A stretch of DNA of 64,000 nucleotides, taken from NCBI GenBank assembly GCA_002077045.2, contig KZ111159.1:62001-126000 (forward strand), written 5' to 3'. The stretch is from Rachicladosporium sp. CCFEE 5018. Lineage: Eukaryota; Ascomycota; Dothideomycetes; Cladosporiales; Cladosporiaceae. Under the pieces are notes generated by a model. The model made no database searches. It was not told the DNA's origin and saw only the letters and a list, made by a program, of their open reading frames with translations. Below are positions 9,984-21,410 of the stretch, in pieces (within the stretch, counting starts at the first letter, position 1; the number at the start of each line of letters is the position of its first letter). The position numbers and the translations under genes were made by a program.

Positions 9984-11689
9984 TTGGCTTTGCCGTTGTG
10001 CTGTTAGCGTCTAGTCGTCGACGGACCTGCAGTGGCGTATCTCTTCAAAATGGCATGGATAGAGTATTTGCTGGGTCGTCGCGATGCCGATCGACTCCCT
10101 TCATTGAAAAGTAGATATATCTTCAGAAGAACAGTTCGGAAAGATGTGGACGTAGAGACGGAAAGAGCGACCTATAGCCTAGCGTAGCTGCCGTCTATAG
10201 CGAGGACATCTACATTGGAGATCTTTCACACCCTTCTAACGCCAATTCACTCTGCTTCAGCCATGTTCAATGTGAGAGAGAAGTAGGTGAGGACATGATG
10301 AAGTTCATATCGACAGGGCCTCAACTCCGATCTAACGGACGTGGATGCGGCAGGGCAAGCCGGCATCGCCGGTGATGCGATTCTGCATCGAAAGTCTAGA
10401 CCCTATCGTCCTATCTTCAGACACACACCTCGCGACATGGCGTGACTCACATGTGACCAGCGCCGATCGCGACGTAGCCGTGTCTCATGCCACTCGTGAG
10501 GACCTGCTGCCGCCTCCCTACGTTTCACAAATCGTCACGCGGGGTTGCGCGGGTGCCATTGAGTCGCGAGACGTGGCATGTACGCCAATGGAGCTCGCAT
10601 TGCACCCTGTCGCGCCCCAGGCAATCAGCCTTGCCTTGTAGGCGGAGTGATGAGGCTGCCAATCCGCCAGGAAGCCAATGCTACAGGCATTCTTCGCTGA
10701 GATGAGATGCAAGGCCAACACGACAAAGGCACGCAACCGCCAATGGCCTTGCTCGCATAGACGCGGCTACATTCGATTGCACACGAGAGCTGTGCAAACG
10801 AGGCACACTCATCGGAGTAGGGCGGCCGCTCTCCAATGGAGCTTGCTACAGCTGACCAGAACACTCGGCGTCAGTTTGCTGCATCTGGCGAATCACATGC
10901 GCCTTCGATGTGGCGCAGACGTACGGCGTCGTTGGCCGGTGTGCGAGAATCGCGAGGGCCGCGAAGCAAATATACGACGAGATGGAATCAGTGCACATCC
11001 GAACGCGACGGATGACGAAGGCTCTGGCAAGACTAACTCATGGAGCAAACGGAGTTTGCGTCAATGGAAGTGCCGCGGATGGAGAGAAGTGGCGATCGGA
11101 ACGGGATCGGAAAGGCAGCCACGCCGCGCACTCACGTTTGGCATTTCTGAGTCACATTCACACCACCTCACCTCACATACACCGGCGGCCCAAATTCAAC
11201 TCCGGGACCATTGGAAGCTCTTACGGGCGCAGCACCTGACACAATGCCAACTATTGCAGCCAATGGCGAGTCACCTCAGCATGACAGCGCTTGTCCTTCT
11301 GCCAAGTTCGAACTCCTTCGACAGGCGATTTGCGGTGCAATTGTCAGCCTTCTTGCTCGCTGTCACATGCGCCCCCTGCGACTGCCTGTCTCGCATTAGT
11401 CGCCTGGAACGCGACTTTCGCATTGTAGCCCAAGCTAAGTCATCCGCATCACGAACAGTCATTCACTGTTATTGTGGCAGCCTAGCCTGTACCGAGCCTA
11501 TCCACATCCATTGACTTCGATGTGCTGTTGTAGCACCACTAGGCCACCACGACCATTTGCCTTTCTGTCTCAGTCACTCGATCACTCATAACCCTTTACA
11601 CATCTTTGACATTACCTGCGCTTCCCCTTTGCTCCCTTTGCATTTCTTGCTTACCTATCAGTACACATCCAATCGCTCGGACTTAGCGG
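9984..11689. other. Long intergenic region upstream of the SWIRM gene
   Basis: About 1.7 kb. Frames such as 10678-11514 stay open, but their composition (Arg/His/Cys-rich, no domains) looks like chance in GC-rich DNA. The last 150 bp are pyrimidine-rich and probably the leader of the gene at 11690. No RNA gene or repeat is seen. Confidence 0.45.
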
Positions 11690-12958
11690 ATGACATCGCC
11701 ACTGACGAATCCTATAAGAACCGACGAATCTCACATCATTGGACGCCGCATTGGCTACTCGCACATGGATCCGTACACGACACTGGGCAGATTTCGAGAA
11801 ATGAGTATGGAGTCGCAGCCACAAAAGGGTGATGGCAGAAGACGACTGCCACCACCCTCTAGTCTATACATGTCACCGCCAGAGGAGGATTTGATGCATA
11901 GCTTCTCAGAGCACACAAGTCCAGCACCCACAAAGCACGCCTGGGACTACAGACTGGCACCGATACAGTCAAGACCATCGCCACCTCCATCGCCAGAATC
12001 ACGACCGCTGCCTAGACTGCCCGCTCTGATGACTGAGTTGTCGCAACACTCTGCAGCCTCCGACCTCCCGCTGTTCCCGCATGCACGCTCAGATAGTGAG
12101 TCACAGTCACCACTCTTCGACAGACGAGCGAGCAATGCGTCAGAGACACGACAAGACAGCCTCAGTCCAGAAGAGAAGCGAGCTGGCAAGAAGTCTGTGA
12201 ATGAGATGTCCATCTTCGCTTCCTTTAAGACGTCTAGAGACCTGCGGGAATACTACAGGGCCAATCTGGAGGACTTGCAACGCATAGGAGGCTTTGCGAA
12301 GCCATGTGAACCTCGCATGACGCCCATAATTAACAAGAGCATGGACGACTACATCAGCGGAGTTAAGCGCTCTTTCCACCGCACTGGAGCTGGCGTCAGC
12401 AAGCCGCGAAGATCAATCGTAAAGCCCGCTGTGGAGAAGATCGTCCGCGTCCCCAAGCAGATTGTCACACCAGTGGCAGTCCGCAAGGTCCAGCGCGCTC
12501 CGACCATACCACGGGAGAACAAGTCACAGTCAGTCGAGCCAGCGGCCCGCAAACGCGCACCACCGACCAAACACGCACCTCTCAAATCCGACGACAAGAA
12601 CTGGGCGCAGCTTCCCGACTACTGTCCTCCACTCGACACTCTCGACTCGAAGCCCAAAGTCCTCAAAGTCACATGGCGCGGCTCACCCAATGACCTGAGC
12701 GGTGACCCAGACGCCTGGACGATGCATCCACAAGAGATCGAGGCAGCGGCGGAGCTCAAGCTGCCAGCAGCACAGTACATGGCGAATAAGAGACGGATCT
12801 TCCAGTCAAAGCTGGCGAGTTTGAAAGATGGACGGGTATTCACGAAGACGGCGGCACAGCAGGCGTGCAATGTCGATGTGAACAAGACGAGTAAGCTTTT
12901 CGAGGCCTTCGCGAGGGCTGGGTGGTTCGAGAAGGAGCACTTTGAGAAGTGGCTTTGA
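11690..12958 (+). CDS. SWIRM-domain chromatin protein (FUN19/YOR338W-Laf type)
   Basis: Intronless, 422 residues. The first 170 residues are disordered (Ser/Pro-rich). Around 185-240 there is a conserved-looking patch (FASFKTSRDLREYYRANLEDLQRIGGF). A central basic region follows. The C-terminus carries PDYCPPLDTL, KVLKVTWRGSPNDLSGDPD and then a SWIRM fold: LPAAQYMANKRRIFQSKLA, TAAQQACNVDVNKTSKLFEAF and WFEKEHF. This arrangement matches yeast Fun19/Yor338w and S. pombe Laf1/Laf2, the latter subunits of the Clr6 histone deacetylase complex. The SWIRM domain probably binds DNA or nucleosomes. No catalytic domain is attached. Long flanking intergenic DNA suggests more complex regulation than its neighbours have. 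Confidence 0.87.
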   Translation: MTSPLTNPIRTDESHIIGRRIGYSHMDPYTTLGRFREMSMESQPQKGDGRRRLPPPSSLYMSPPEEDLMHSFSEHTSPAPTKHAWDYRLAPIQSRPSPPPSPESRPLPRLPALMTELSQHSAASDLPLFPHARSDSESQSPLFDRRASNASETRQDSLSPEEKRAGKKSVNEMSIFASFKTSRDLREYYRANLEDLQRIGGFAKPCEPRMTPIINKSMDDYISGVKRSFHRTGAGVSKPRRSIVKPAVEKIVRVPKQIVTPVAVRKVQRAPTIPRENKSQSVEPAARKRAPPTKHAPLKSDDKNWAQLPDYCPPLDTLDSKPKVLKVTWRGSPNDLSGDPDAWTMHPQEIEAAAELKLPAAQYMANKRRIFQSKLASLKDGRVFTKTAAQQACNVDVNKTSKLFEAFARAGWFEKEHFEKWL

Positions 12959-13577
12959 GTATGATAATGGATGAGGATTAGAAGCAACTTGCGGGACAGT
13001 TTGCATGGCGAGGAGACTGGATATTAGATTGGACACGACTGAATGATTCGTTGCCTACCTAGGCATGCTTCACGAATGATGACGCTTTTACGAAGATCAG
13101 ATTAAACGGCGCAGCGGGCTGGATACTCCACTCTGACAGCCACTTGGCTGCGAAGTGGCGGTATTGATTTTGGAGTTTGATTACTGGCGTTTTGGAGGTG
13201 GATGGATGCATAGGCAGATGATACCCACCCAACTTATGATGAGACTGGTACATAGTATTCTGTACGTCTAATTGCGATCGCTTCTACCCAGCTTTCCCTC
13301 TTGCGTGTCCCACTGATTCTGACCTCGCTGCTGCCTTACCTCCGTCGCCACTCGGAGTCCTGGGGCTTCTCGGCCGAGCCGAAGCCTGCCGCCTCTCTAT
13401 CGTGGGTCGAGTGCACAGTCACTGAGTGACTACTGCGCATGACTTCGCGTATGACACGTATGCCTCGCATGTCTGGTCACACGCCATCATCGTGTTCGCA
13501 TGTCGCCAGGTCTCCGATCTGTGCACCTCGATCTGGGTGAATGTAGCAGCATTTGCCGCTTTCCAGCGTATCATGCT
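12959..13577. other. Convergent intergenic region
   Basis: About 620 bp between the SWIRM gene and MSO1, which point at each other. It presumably holds both terminators. No coding or RNA feature is seen. Confidence 0.45.
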
Positions 13578-14273
13578 TCACGTGATCCTCCCATACCTCC
13601 TTCCATCCCCTGCCTTCCCACTCCCATACTCCTGTCCCCTTGTATCCTCATTCTGCGCATACTGACCCGCCCCTGCACCTCCTCCCGCTGCCCCTCCACC
13701 CCTAGCCCCACCCCATAACCTCGCTTTCAATCTTTCCTGTGCCGTACCACCTCCCGTGCTCGTTCCCTCCCCACTATCATACCCTGACCGCCCACTAGTA
13801 TTACTTCTTACGCTCTGATAGCTCCCCTCTCTCTGACTAGGCAGCGGTCTCGGCGCCAACCCCCCGCTCGTAGGAGGCTCTGGCCTCGCGCCCGCAGGTC
13901 CACCAACCCTTCTCCCCGCTCTCAGACTCAGTGGCTGCGCCGGCGCAGCACTCGAAGCCGGTGTATCCCACAACTCACTCAAACTCCCCCGATTCCCTGC
14001 CTGACTCTGCGCCTGGACAGCGCCGTAGGGATTCTTGCCGTAGCCTGACTGGATCGGAGGATTCTGGTTCTGGATTGCGCGGCGATCGTTTGGGTCTGCG
14101 GGGAGCCAGGGAGGGAAGGGTTGCCCTTTCTCAGTGTAGTAGGCGCGCAGGACGCGCGAGATGTGCGAGTCGTCTTCTGTGGGGCCGTCGTCTTCGTTGT
14201 TTAGGAGGGTGCGGCGGAGGGAGGTGTAGCGGGAGGTTGTGTGGGTTAGGAGGGAGGAGAGGTAGGAGGACAT
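13578..14273 (-). CDS. MSO1: Mso1-like Sec1-binding exocytosis protein
   Basis: From MSSYLSSLLTHTTSRYTSL at 14273 the protein has 231 residues. The first 60 residues (SRYTSLRRTLLNNEDDGPTE, then DDSHISRVLRAYYTEKGQPF and PPWLP) are the Sec1-binding Mso1 domain. In yeast this segment holds Sec1 on the exocytic SNARE complex at sites of polarised secretion. The remainder is disordered and Gly/Arg/Ser-rich, with a short end (EERLKARLWG-like, read as QERLKARLWGG) that could be the C-terminal Mso1 motif. The frame extends upstream to 14393, but those residues are His/Thr/Pro-rich leader-like sequence, so the later ATG is preferred. Confidence 0.85.
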   Translation of the reverse strand: MSSYLSSLLTHTTSRYTSLRRTLLNNEDDGPTEDDSHISRVLRAYYTEKGQPFPPWLPADPNDRRAIQNQNPPIQSGYGKNPYGAVQAQSQAGNRGSLSELWDTPASSAAPAQPLSLRAGRRVGGPAGARPEPPTSGGLAPRPLPSQREGSYQSVRSNTSGRSGYDSGEGTSTGGGTAQERLKARLWGGARGGGAAGGGAGAGQYAQNEDTRGQEYGSGKAGDGRRYGRIT

Positions 14274-14980
14274 TGTTGTATGGGGCTGGGGAAGAGGGAA
14301 TGTTGAGAGGTGATGATTGTGGATATGGAAGTGGTGGCTGATGGGGATGTGTGGGGTAAATGTAGTGGGGGCGATATGAGTAAAGTCATACACACATGTA
14401 CCTTATGTTTATATACTCTATGAATCCGGCTGAATAGTGCAAGCGATTGCACAAAGAAGCTGCACAGCGTTTCTTGTACCAAAATTAGGTCAAACGGCCG
14501 CCGAATCACTGCGCTTATCGGACCTCTGCTGGCGACACCACAATGGTAGACACCCTCGTCGATATAATTCTCCACCATGAGCTGCTATCTGACCTTTAGC
14601 GCCTTCGATTCCCACAGCACGGCGCTTGAAGTCTCTCCCAGCTGTCAGGACAGCAGGGCGAGGACGAACGTCACTCCGCTTCGCACAAGGTATGTCGTCA
14701 GGATTGTCGAGACGAGCACTTCATCGATCAGAGAAGGCTGTACGAACAAGGCTTCAGCTCGCCTGCCTGACTCGACATTCTAAGCTGCTCGGTGAGGCCG
14801 CAATGCCTTGCCAGTGGCTAATCTGTAGAGCGCGACGGACGGTGGTGTCGTTACCCCACTTGCTCATGCCGGCGTACAACGGCAGTGATGGACGTCGTGT
14901 GATAGCCTGACGTAGAAACAACCCATCAGATATCGCTACCAATGTCAGAGTGATATCGGTAGCTCGCAGTCAAGAGTCGC
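14274..14980. other. Intergenic region upstream of MSO1
   Basis: About 700 bp with the MSO1 promoter on one side and the 3' end of the small membrane gene on the other. No supported feature is seen inside it. Confidence 0.4.
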
Positions 14981-15320
14981 TCATATAGGCTTCACCCCGA
15001 TGCCCGAGTCCAACGTGAGGCGCTCACTGAGACTGGCATAGAACCCTACGAGCCATCAGCAAGCTGTCCTCAAACTCCACGTTACCTTCAGACGTCATCC
15101 ACTTACGTTGATCGAAACCCGGTTGTGCTTTACTGGTTGCCCAGGTCAGGAAGACAACAAATACATGCACCAAGACCGGGTTCAGCGGAAGTAACGCGGC
15201 GAAGTGCAGCAGTATGATGAACGACCAGAGGATCTCGGTTCGAATTGCGTGGTCGTCCATAATCGCTTGCAACGTCTGCTGTGTTGCATTGGTTGTTAGC
15301 GGGCGTAGGTCGAGTGACAT
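14981..15320 (-). CDS. Small two-helix membrane protein, unknown
   Basis: Two exons, 15107-15320 and 14981-15045, joined by a 61-nt intron with a perfect gtaagt donor and a tag acceptor, give 92 residues. Two hydrophobic stretches (ILWSFIILLHFAALLPL and VLVHVFVVFLTWA) separated by a Pro/Asn turn suggest a helical hairpin in a membrane. The spliced tail reads FDQRFYASLSERLTLDSG. I do not recognise the family. Support is the strong donor, the open phase across the splice and the amphipathic composition; against it are small size and isolation in a 2.7-kb gene-poor interval. It could also be part of a longer gene. Confidence 0.42.
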
Positions 15321-16987
15321 GGCGAGAATATGGTGTCGATGTTGCCACTGGTCGGGCGATGAGTAGACAGTCAGGTCATGTAGATCAGCGCGCCCTGCCA
15401 GTCCAGGAGGGTCATCATTGCCAAAGTGATCGATGCCGGTCGATGCACGGAACGTTGACGGTCTACATGTCCAAGATGCCCATGTTGGTGAAGGGACGTC
15501 GGTGTTTGGTTCTTCCGCCCGGAGGCCTGGTCTTGGCGTAGATGTTGTGCAGGTGAGCTGCCTTTACACAATCAATGTAACTCATTACTTAGGCGTACCT
15601 TGCGAATTGCAAACGGAAAAAGCATTTCCCTCGAGAAGACCTCATCAAAGTGCATCTGCGCTGATGAAACGAAGGATACCTCCCATCGCAGCATACCAGA
15701 CTCGGCAGGTCCATGCAGTGCCGCTTCATGATGGTCATACACGACGAGTTCGTGTGCTTACTTCTAGATGTTGACAGCGCCTTACCAACCATGCTGTTGG
15801 CAACGCTTACCTTTCGGATGCCTTGTTTGCATGCTCTGATCCGTCACGCCATGCTCGCAGGCCATTTATTCTAAGGTCCGTCAAGTCATACCGAAAACGG
15901 CGCAGCAATCCACCGGCAACGTTCCAGCCGCAATGAGCTTGATTGTGCGGGGCAGACTCTGCGATGACATCCATGCGCTGCAGGGGTGCCTCCATGTCCC
16001 TCCATGGCCGCATGCTGCGCGATACCGCATGCAATGAGTGGCAGCATTCAGCTCATGGGTACAATATGGAAGAATACGTGCAGCAGAGCTATGCCAAATA
16101 CCAGCCGAGCTTTCCGTGAGCCCGACGGCTGTTCCTGAAGCTTGAACTGTTCTGGACGAACTCTCGACCCAATGGCTTGCGCTAGAGGAGGTGCAGCTTT
16201 CCCCGGACAGATCTGCATGTCGCTGGCTCGCTCGCTGATGCTCCACTTCAAAGTACACCAGCCGCAATACCTCCAGCGTCACGCTAGAGGATTTCTCCGG
16301 ACCATAATCATAAGACATGGGCTTGGGACGACGCTCACTGTCAATGCGATTGCGAGTCTCACAAACGACGTGGCACAATAAGATCCCGCTGACAGCAGAA
16401 ACCCCGCTTTCTCTGGCCCCCCATGAATGCGTGTCTTGATTGCTTGCAGACGGCTGTTCACAGGATGCATATTCAGCTGCCATTCTTCGCGCATGAGCTG
16501 CCAATTGCATGTGGGTCCGCGTAGCTATGTAGGGCAGTTCGATGAGGGCATGCGTATTTCGCGATGCCCAATAGTCGCAGCGATTTCGGCACATCTTGAT
16601 CTTGCCGTAAGCCCCACATCGACCGAACAGTGCAGGTCATGTTTCCCATATTAGTCCTTGTAGCTGCCACGCTCAGTTCGCAAAGCTTCATCCGTCGTAC
16701 ATCGCAATACATATATATTCCAATTTCCTGACTTCAGAGAAGACCTGAAACCATAACATCTCCGCAGTAACCGGTAGGTGCCCCGCAGCGCAGCCGCTTC
16801 CCCCATCCAGATCGGCAGATAAAGGCAATGCTTACCGGCTGGGAGGAGGAGCACAGGCCGCGTTATGATGCTACGTTTGGTAACCGAGCACTAATAAGCT
16901 CCCAGCGACAGCGCAAATAAAGGCTACGACTTCCCGCATTTCGAGCCTCTTTAACTCCTCGAAATCTCCCCTCTACAACCAGACATC
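15321..16987. other. Long region upstream of formate dehydrogenase
   Basis: About 1.67 kb. Open frames such as the one at 15881-16594 on the minus strand have random-looking composition. The last 70 bp before the FDH ATG are pyrimidine-rich, as in strongly expressed fungal genes. No RNA gene is seen. Confidence 0.45.
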
Positions 16988-18411
16988 ATGGTATTTGCTC
17001 GTTCTGTTGCCCGTCTTGCACGCCCGGCGAGCTCGCTGCTCTCGCAGCGCGCTGTGCCTCAAACTTCCCGCGGGGTGTTCTCGCAGCTTGGTGGAGCCAG
17101 AGGACTAACAGCTTCGTCTTCGCGACAGGGCAAAGTACTTTTGTGCTTGTACGATGTACGTATTTCCAATGGCTAGAATCGCAGAATCAGGTCTGACATG
17201 ACACTCAACAGGGCAAGGAGCATGCGGAGATGGAGCCACAGCTCCTCGGTACGACCGAGAACGAGCTTGGTATCCGAAAGTGGATTGAGGACCAGGGCCA
17301 CACTCTCGTGACGACCTCCGACAAGGAGGGCGAGAACAGCGTATTTGAGAAAGAGCTGGTCGATGCCGAAGTCATCATCACTACTCCGTGAGCTTCATCC
17401 TGCAAACCTCGAAAATTGAGCATAACAGCTAATGCAATCCCAGCTTCCACCCGGGCTACATCACCGCAGAGCGTCTCGCGAAAGCGAAGAACCTCAAGAT
17501 CTGCATCACTGCTGGTATCGGCTCCGATCACGTTGACCTGAACGCCGCAAACACGACCAATGGCGGAATCACCGTGGCGGAAGTCACTGGCTCCAACGTT
17601 GTCTCCGTCGCTGAACACGTGGTCATGACCATGCTCGTCCTCGTCCGCAACTTCGTTCCCGCACACGAGCAGGTCGCAGCCGGCAAGTGGGACGTCGCTG
17701 CAGTCGCCAAGAACGAGTACGATCTCGAGGGCAAGACTGTCGGTACCGTTGCCGTAGGCCGTATCGGTGAGCGCGTGCTCCGCCGCCTGAAGGCATTCGA
17801 CTGCAAGGAGCTCCTGTACTTTGACTACCAGCCGCTGAAGCCCGAGATCGAGAAGGAGATCGGCTGCCGTCGTGTTGACAAGCTCGAGGACATGCTTGCG
17901 CAGTGCGATATTGTCACCATCAACTGCCCGCTCCACGAGAAGACTCGCGGTCTGTTCAACAAGGAGCTCATTGACAAGATGAAGCCAGGTGAGTGCATTG
18001 CGATATCAGAAACGTGACTGTACAATCAGTTGACATCAATCCCCAGGCTCATGGCTCGTCAACACCGCTCGCGGTGCCATCGTCGTCAAGGAGGACGTCG
18101 CCGCAGCCCTCAAGTCCGGCCAACTCCGCGGCTACGGTGGTGACGTCTGGTTCCCCCAGCCTGCCCCAGCCGACCACCCGCTCCGCACTGCCTCGTACAA
18201 GAACTGGGGCGGCGGAAACGCCATGGTTCCCCACATGTCCGGTACCTCCCTCGACGCCCAGAAGCGCTACGCTGCTGGCACCAAGGCTATTCTTGAGTCG
18301 TACTTCAGCGGCAAGCACGACTACAGGCCTGAAGATCTGATTGTCATTGGTGGTGACTACGCTACGAAGGCGTATGGTGAGCGTGCGCATGGTGGTAACA
18401 ACAAGAAATAG
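16988..18411 (+). CDS. FDH1: NAD-dependent formate dehydrogenase, mitochondrial type
   Basis: Four exons (16988-17155, 17212-17387, 17444-17988, 18047-18411) encode 417 residues. The first about 48 are Arg/Ser/Ala-rich without acids (MVFARSVARLARPASSLLSQ), a likely mitochondrial presequence. The body is a D-2-hydroxyacid dehydrogenase fold: KICITAGIGSDHVDL, EVTGSNVVSVAEHVVM (substrate Asn), the Rossmann turn GTVAVGRIGERVLRRL, NTARGAIV (catalytic Arg), GYGGDVWFPQPAP and PHMSGTS (catalytic His). The reaction is formate + NAD+ to CO2 + NADH, used in moulds to clear formate from C1 or oxalate metabolism. All introns fall in phase and the family match covers the whole length. Confidence 0.95.
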
Positions 18412-19508
18412 GTGTGCGCACAGGTTCAGAGGGGTGGACATGGCATGAGGAGGGAGAGAGGAGTTGTCAAAACTGTAGTTGGGAATTGAGAATACCCTGA
18501 ATCATCAATTTGCATCACACTACCTAATACATCGCTGTCGCCCAGCGGCGTACACCGCTTGCAGCTCGCCTGGCTGATCGCCCATCTATGCGCCAGGACG
18601 CTGCAACGTGTCTCTTTGGAAACACTAGTACGGTCAAAGATGACACCCTGAACGGCAGACGCGATGAATACGTCGGACTGTTCTCCCATGGAAAGTCGGT
18701 TCTCGCGACCAGTGATGGTCTTGCTGACATGTAACATTGAGCTTGCTGACTGCATCGGCGACCACAGCCATCGCATATCGTGATGCTCCTCATGAACACC
18801 CGCAAGCTGTCAGCAAGTCACCCCATTGCATATTCAACCAATGCATGCCTCATCGCCTCCGTCATTCGTGGTCAGCAGAAATGCATCGATAAGGACTGAC
18901 AGAGTCAGCTGGCTCTGTGCTCGAGCGATCGAGTCACTTTCCCAATGCAATATTCGCGGCGAAGCACACACTGTTGGTGTCATTTCCATCTTGCATCCCC
19001 AATGCGTCTTGCGTCTACGCGACCTTCCTCAAGCAGTGCCTGCTCCTGCAAGTCATCAAGTCCCACCAACGCCAATACATCCGCCGCGTGCAACCCTCCT
19101 TGCATCCGGTCGGCACTCATGGGGCTGCAGAAGCGTTCGTCGCACCACGGCTCCAAACATAGCTGCCGAGCAGTCGTACCACCCAATAGCAGCCCATGCC
19201 CACTGGCCACGGTCTCAAGACCATATGGCGTAGACGAGATATTGCGCAAAACGACTCGGCCCCAAATGATACCTTACTGATCCTCCCACACCTCCCGCGT
19301 TCCCGCAAACGCCATCCCGCAGTCATCCCGCGACACAGCCTCAAACTACAGCACTTACATCCCTAAATTCCACGTCTCACAATCTATCTGCCGTCGCGCT
19401 ATAGCCAACCTGCATGCTGATTCGATAGTCTGCTTCTCAAGCCGGCAGCCCTGTCATCGCTACCGCGAGCCTGTCGTGCACGCCGGGTCCTTGCAGCCAC
19501 ACGATGAA
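18412..19508. other. Intergenic region downstream of FDH
   Basis: About 1.1 kb up to the gap-flanking repeat. ORFs here are short, overlap on both strands and show no domain. I see no supported feature. Confidence 0.4.
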
Positions 19509-19868
19509 AGGGTGGATGGGTGGAAGGCTGCAGGTACCCACGCTAACGAGCGTAGGGCTGACGAGAATAGCATTACTGCAGAGATATCGGTTGTGTGCGT
19601 AGGGCGCAGTGAGGAGCTGGGCATGGAATGAGTGCGAGATCTCACTGCTCGCTACTGATAGACGTCGGTGGTTGAGGAGGTATATAGGTGGGAGTGTTGC
19701 CACTGATGGAGTCTGGTTCAGTATCAGCATCGACTAAATTCATCTCGACGATTATCTCCTTTGTCTGCTTCTGGGTTTCTTACTTGCGACTATACGACTT
19801 TCTCCTTACATCGACCTTCTGTACTTGCCGGCTTCGACTTGTTCAGCTCATTCAGTACGCAACAGAGC
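19509..19868. repeat. Gap-flanking repeat, left copy (360 bp)
   Basis: Identical by eye to 19969-20328 and ends exactly where the run of N begins. The right copy begins exactly where the N run ends. This is the pattern left when two contigs overlap but are not merged, so the duplication is probably not real. Confidence 0.9.
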
Positions 19869-19968
19869 NNNNNNNNNNNNNNNNNNNNNNNNNNNNNNNN
19901 NNNNNNNNNNNNNNNNNNNNNNNNNNNNNNNNNNNNNNNNNNNNNNNNNNNNNNNNNNNNNNNNNNNN
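19869..19968. other. Assembly gap, 100 N
   Basis: Exactly 100 N, the conventional placeholder for a gap of unknown size. The flanking perfect repeats suggest the true gap size is negative, meaning an overlap. Confidence 0.97.
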
Positions 19969-20328
19969 AGGGTGGATGGGTGGAAGGCTGCAGGTACCCA
20001 CGCTAACGAGCGTAGGGCTGACGAGAATAGCATTACTGCAGAGATATCGGTTGTGTGCGTAGGGCGCAGTGAGGAGCTGGGCATGGAATGAGTGCGAGAT
20101 CTCACTGCTCGCTACTGATAGACGTCGGTGGTTGAGGAGGTATATAGGTGGGAGTGTTGCCACTGATGGAGTCTGGTTCAGTATCAGCATCGACTAAATT
20201 CATCTCGACGATTATCTCCTTTGTCTGCTTCTGGGTTTCTTACTTGCGACTATACGACTTTCTCCTTACATCGACCTTCTGTACTTGCCGGCTTCGACTT
20301 GTTCAGCTCATTCAGTACGCAACAGAGC
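19969..20328. repeat. Gap-flanking repeat, right copy (360 bp)
   Basis: Same 360 bp as 19509-19868, offset 460. It contains a TATATA-like stretch and pyrimidine-rich sequence and is probably the distal promoter and leader of the gene at 20418. Confidence 0.9.
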
Positions 20329-20417
20329 TTTCCGTATTTCCTATCTCTTGGATTCGAGCATTTCCTCAGCTCGTCATTTCCTCGAAACTTTCTTTATCTC
20401 TCACCACTACACTCATC

Positions 20418-20717
20418 ATGGGTCGCGTACGTTGACGACCCAGCTACAAGCGATCCCAACATGCCCGGGCACCTACTGACAGCAAGCAGGGCGGCTACAA
20501 CAAGACTTTGCCTTCCTCTTCCACCTCCTCTTCCTCTTCTTCCACTTCTCCGTCTACATCTTCTCGATCAAAGTTCTCCACTTCAGCCATGTTCAGCCCT
20601 GTGAGCCCTCTCCGAGTGGCAGGTGGCGAAGACGAAGGCCGAGGGTCAGCCTACACATTCTTCCATGAGACCAAAGTTGGATCACACGCTAACACGGATT
20701 GCAGTGGCTACAACTAA
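20418..20717 (+). CDS. Small MGRGGYN-type Ser-rich protein
   Basis: ATG at 20418 follows a long TC-rich leader. Exon 1 is only nine bases (Met-Gly-Arg), then a 63-nt intron (gtacgt ... ctgac ... agcag), then GGYNKTLPSSS and a Ser/Thr-rich stretch, ending in CSGYN for 78 residues. A start MGRGGYN after a tiny first exon is something I associate with short, poorly described mould proteins. A second possible intron (20601-20704; gtgagc donor, gctaac branch-like, gcag acceptor) would change the C-terminus, so the 3' structure is uncertain. No domain, signal or membrane segment is seen. Confidence 0.45.
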
Positions 20718-21410
20718 GCACGCATCTCCGTTCTATTCGACTTTCGTATTCTCGACTCTCTTCTCTTCTCTTTCCTCTGTCTACTTCTTCGCATCAGTTT
20801 TACTTCACAGTGGCGCATGGATTATGCTACGATGGGTCGCATTGGGTTGGTGTCTTAGCGAAGGCGCACCGGGAAATGGCATGATCGAGCGTTCTGAGCG
20901 GGCGTTGGATTGCTATCTTTTTGCAGGGTGGGAGAAATGCATATATGCGGGCTTGTCAGGTCGATCTGGAAGGGCGATTAGTGCTGCGATCTGGGTAGTC
21001 TTCACTTCGTCGTATTCGTATTTTACTTGTGCAGATCTACACATCCGAATTTCCACACGTTCCCCAGTACAAGAGCCGCAGGACTGGACTCCACGAACTT
21101 TTTCGGACGAGACAATCAGAGCCGCTCTAAGCCGTCCACATCCACATTGAAGACGAATGAGATCACACGTTCACAAAGACACATAAACCAGTACTGCAGT
21201 GATAAGTCTAACGCGCTGCTATACAGCGACAGTCTTGAGCGTAGATGCTTCCCCTGCCTTGCCTTCCAGCAACAAGAATTCCAATCATCCCGCGACCCAC
21301 TGAGCAAAAATCCACCAGTCCACATGTTCGTACCCATCCCACATCCTCATCCTCGTCAGCGATCGTCCCCATATCCTCCACGCGTGCACCGAATCCCTCC
21401 ATCTCTCGAC
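20718..21410. other. Convergent intergenic region before KDM4
   Basis: About 690 bp. It may hold the 3' end of the small Ser-rich gene if its second intron is used. Otherwise nothing is seen. Confidence 0.4.

Noticed and set aside
10678..11514. 278-codon open frame on the plus strand
   Set aside because: No recognisable domain, Arg/His/Thr-rich, overlapping frames equally open; most likely leader and promoter of the SWIRM gene.
15881..16594. 237-codon open frame on the minus strand
   Set aside because: His/Cys/Ser-rich random composition, no domain, no splice partners; expected by chance in GC-rich DNA.
19688..20190. ORFs running through the N gap
   Set aside because: They exist only because N is translated as X across an assembly gap.
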